Part shown: piece after piece, positions 5,335 through 5,973 of the stretch
Numbering within the stretch: the stretch's first letter is position 1
Layout of the letters: each line of letters begins with the position of its first letter
Source of the DNA: an uncultured Novosphingobium sp.
Lineage (GTDB): Bacteria > Pseudomonadota > Alphaproteobacteria > Sphingomonadales > Sphingomonadaceae
Reading direction: 5' to 3'
Assembly (NCBI GenBank): GCA_937860195.1
Contig: CALMBN010000319.1
Location: 1-5,973 of the forward strand
DNA length: 5,973 bases
Translations under genes and position numbers: made by a program
Notes under the pieces: model-generated
What the model was told of the DNA's origin: nothing
Seen by the model: the letters and a program-made list of their open reading frames with translations, nothing else
Databases searched by the model: none

Positions 5335-5973
5335 CTAAGCCGCTAATCTGGATTCGATTTTTGGAACGATAGCTTCAACCGAGAAGCCAAAATGTTTGAA
5401 CAACTGATCGGCCGGGCCTGACGCGCCAAAGGTGTCGATACCGATGGTGATACCGGTACCGACATACTTCTGCCAGCCGAGTGTGACCCCGGCCTCGATA
5501 GAGACTTTGAGCACGTCGGCCGGCAGTACATCGGCGCGGTAATCTGCGCCTTGTTCGTCGAACAATTCGGTGCAGGGCATCGAGACGACGTCGGTGCCGA
5601 TACCCTTGGCTTCGAGCGCAGCGGCAACTTCGCAGGCCAGCGAGACTTCGGAACCCGTGGCGACCAGCACCACCTGCCGCGCAGCTGTTGCTGCTTTCAA
5701 CCGATAGCCGCCAAGCGCGGACTTCATGTCGGCATCGGTCCGCAGCGCAGGCAGGTTCTGCCGGGTCAGCGCCAGCACCGAAGGCCGGTTATGGTTCTTC
5801 AAGGCCAAGGCCCAGCTTTCTGCCGTTTCGATCGCGTCAGACGGACGGAACACCAGCAGGTTCGGGATCGCCCGCAGGCTCATCACGTGTTCGATCGGCT
5901 GGTGGGTCGGGCCGTCTTCCCCAACGCCAATGGAATCGTGGGTGAACACGTAGATCACCGGAAGATGCATCAG
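5335..5973 (-). CDS. tkt: Transketolase, C-terminal part (5' end outside window)
   Basis: Transketolase moves two-carbon ketol units between sugar phosphates in the pentose phosphate pathway, using thiamine diphosphate. Only the last 212 codons are present; the frame is open to the right edge and the visible Met near the edge is internal. The segment starts in the central pyrimidine-binding domain with [17 protein letters not shown], continues through [16 protein letters not shown] and the arginine-containing LALTRQNLP, and ends with the C-terminal domain ([29 protein letters not shown], the [20 protein letters not shown] block). These are hallmark transketolase sequences, and the C-terminus is complete. 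Its stop is 14 bp before gap. It uses the thiamine diphosphate to which ThiE contributes, but thiE here is a separate unit, so this may be coincidence. Confidence 0.97.
   Translation of the reverse strand: MMHLPVIYVFTHDSIGVGEDGPTHQPIEHVMSLRAIPNLLVFRPSDAIETAESWALALKNHNRPSVLALTRQNLPALRTDADMKSALGGYRLKAATAARQVVLVATGSEVSLACEVAAALEAKGIGTDVVSMPCTELFDEQGADYRADVLPADVLKVSIEAGVTLGWQKYVGTGITIGIDTFGASGPADQLFKHFGFSVEAIVPKIESRLAA

Overview
The window reads as chromosomal DNA of a GC-rich alphaproteobacterium. The order transketolase - GAPDH - phosphoglycerate kinase - class I aldolase, with a thiamine phosphate synthase close by, and the style of the proteins suggest Sphingomonadales (Novosphingobium/Erythrobacter-like). 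This taxonomic guess rests on recognition of gene order and protein style, not on a search.

Layout, left to right. Positions 1-72 are an edge remnant that cannot be assigned. thiE (73-690, minus) is divergent, across 65 bp, from a small predicted lipoprotein gene (756-1145, plus). A 272-bp nested palindromic element (1142-1413) fills the gap between the lipoprotein gene and the convergent class I fructose-bisphosphate aldolase gene (1410-2291, minus). Then come a MazF/PemK-type toxin (2390-2716, minus) and its ribbon-helix-helix antitoxin (2713-2964, minus). The antitoxin gene is preceded by a well-formed promoter and a perfect 16-bp operator-like palindrome. Next are pgk (2999-4204, minus), a 90-bp element with two perfect 32-bp inverted arms (4220-4309), gap (4313-5320, minus), and the C-terminal part of transketolase (5335-5973, minus, running off the right edge).

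The minus-strand genes read tkt -> gap -> pgk -> antitoxin -> toxin -> aldolase. tkt, gap, pgk and the aldolase act around the triose-phosphate/fructose-bisphosphate node of central carbon metabolism. tkt and gap are 14 bp apart and almost certainly cotranscribed. The gap-pgk and pgk-aldolase junctions have each been modified: the first by a long hairpin repeat, the second by a toxin-antitoxin module with its own promoter. thiE lies beyond the oppositely oriented lipoprotein gene and so is a separate transcription unit.

The core genes are ordinary and intact. The unusual content is intergenic: two different palindromic elements, one of which supplies the TAG stop codons of both genes it touches, and a toxin-antitoxin cassette lodged in a glycolytic gene cluster. 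I see no CRISPR array, phage gene, tRNA, rRNA or full-length transposase, and nothing that amounts to a clearly new multi-gene system.
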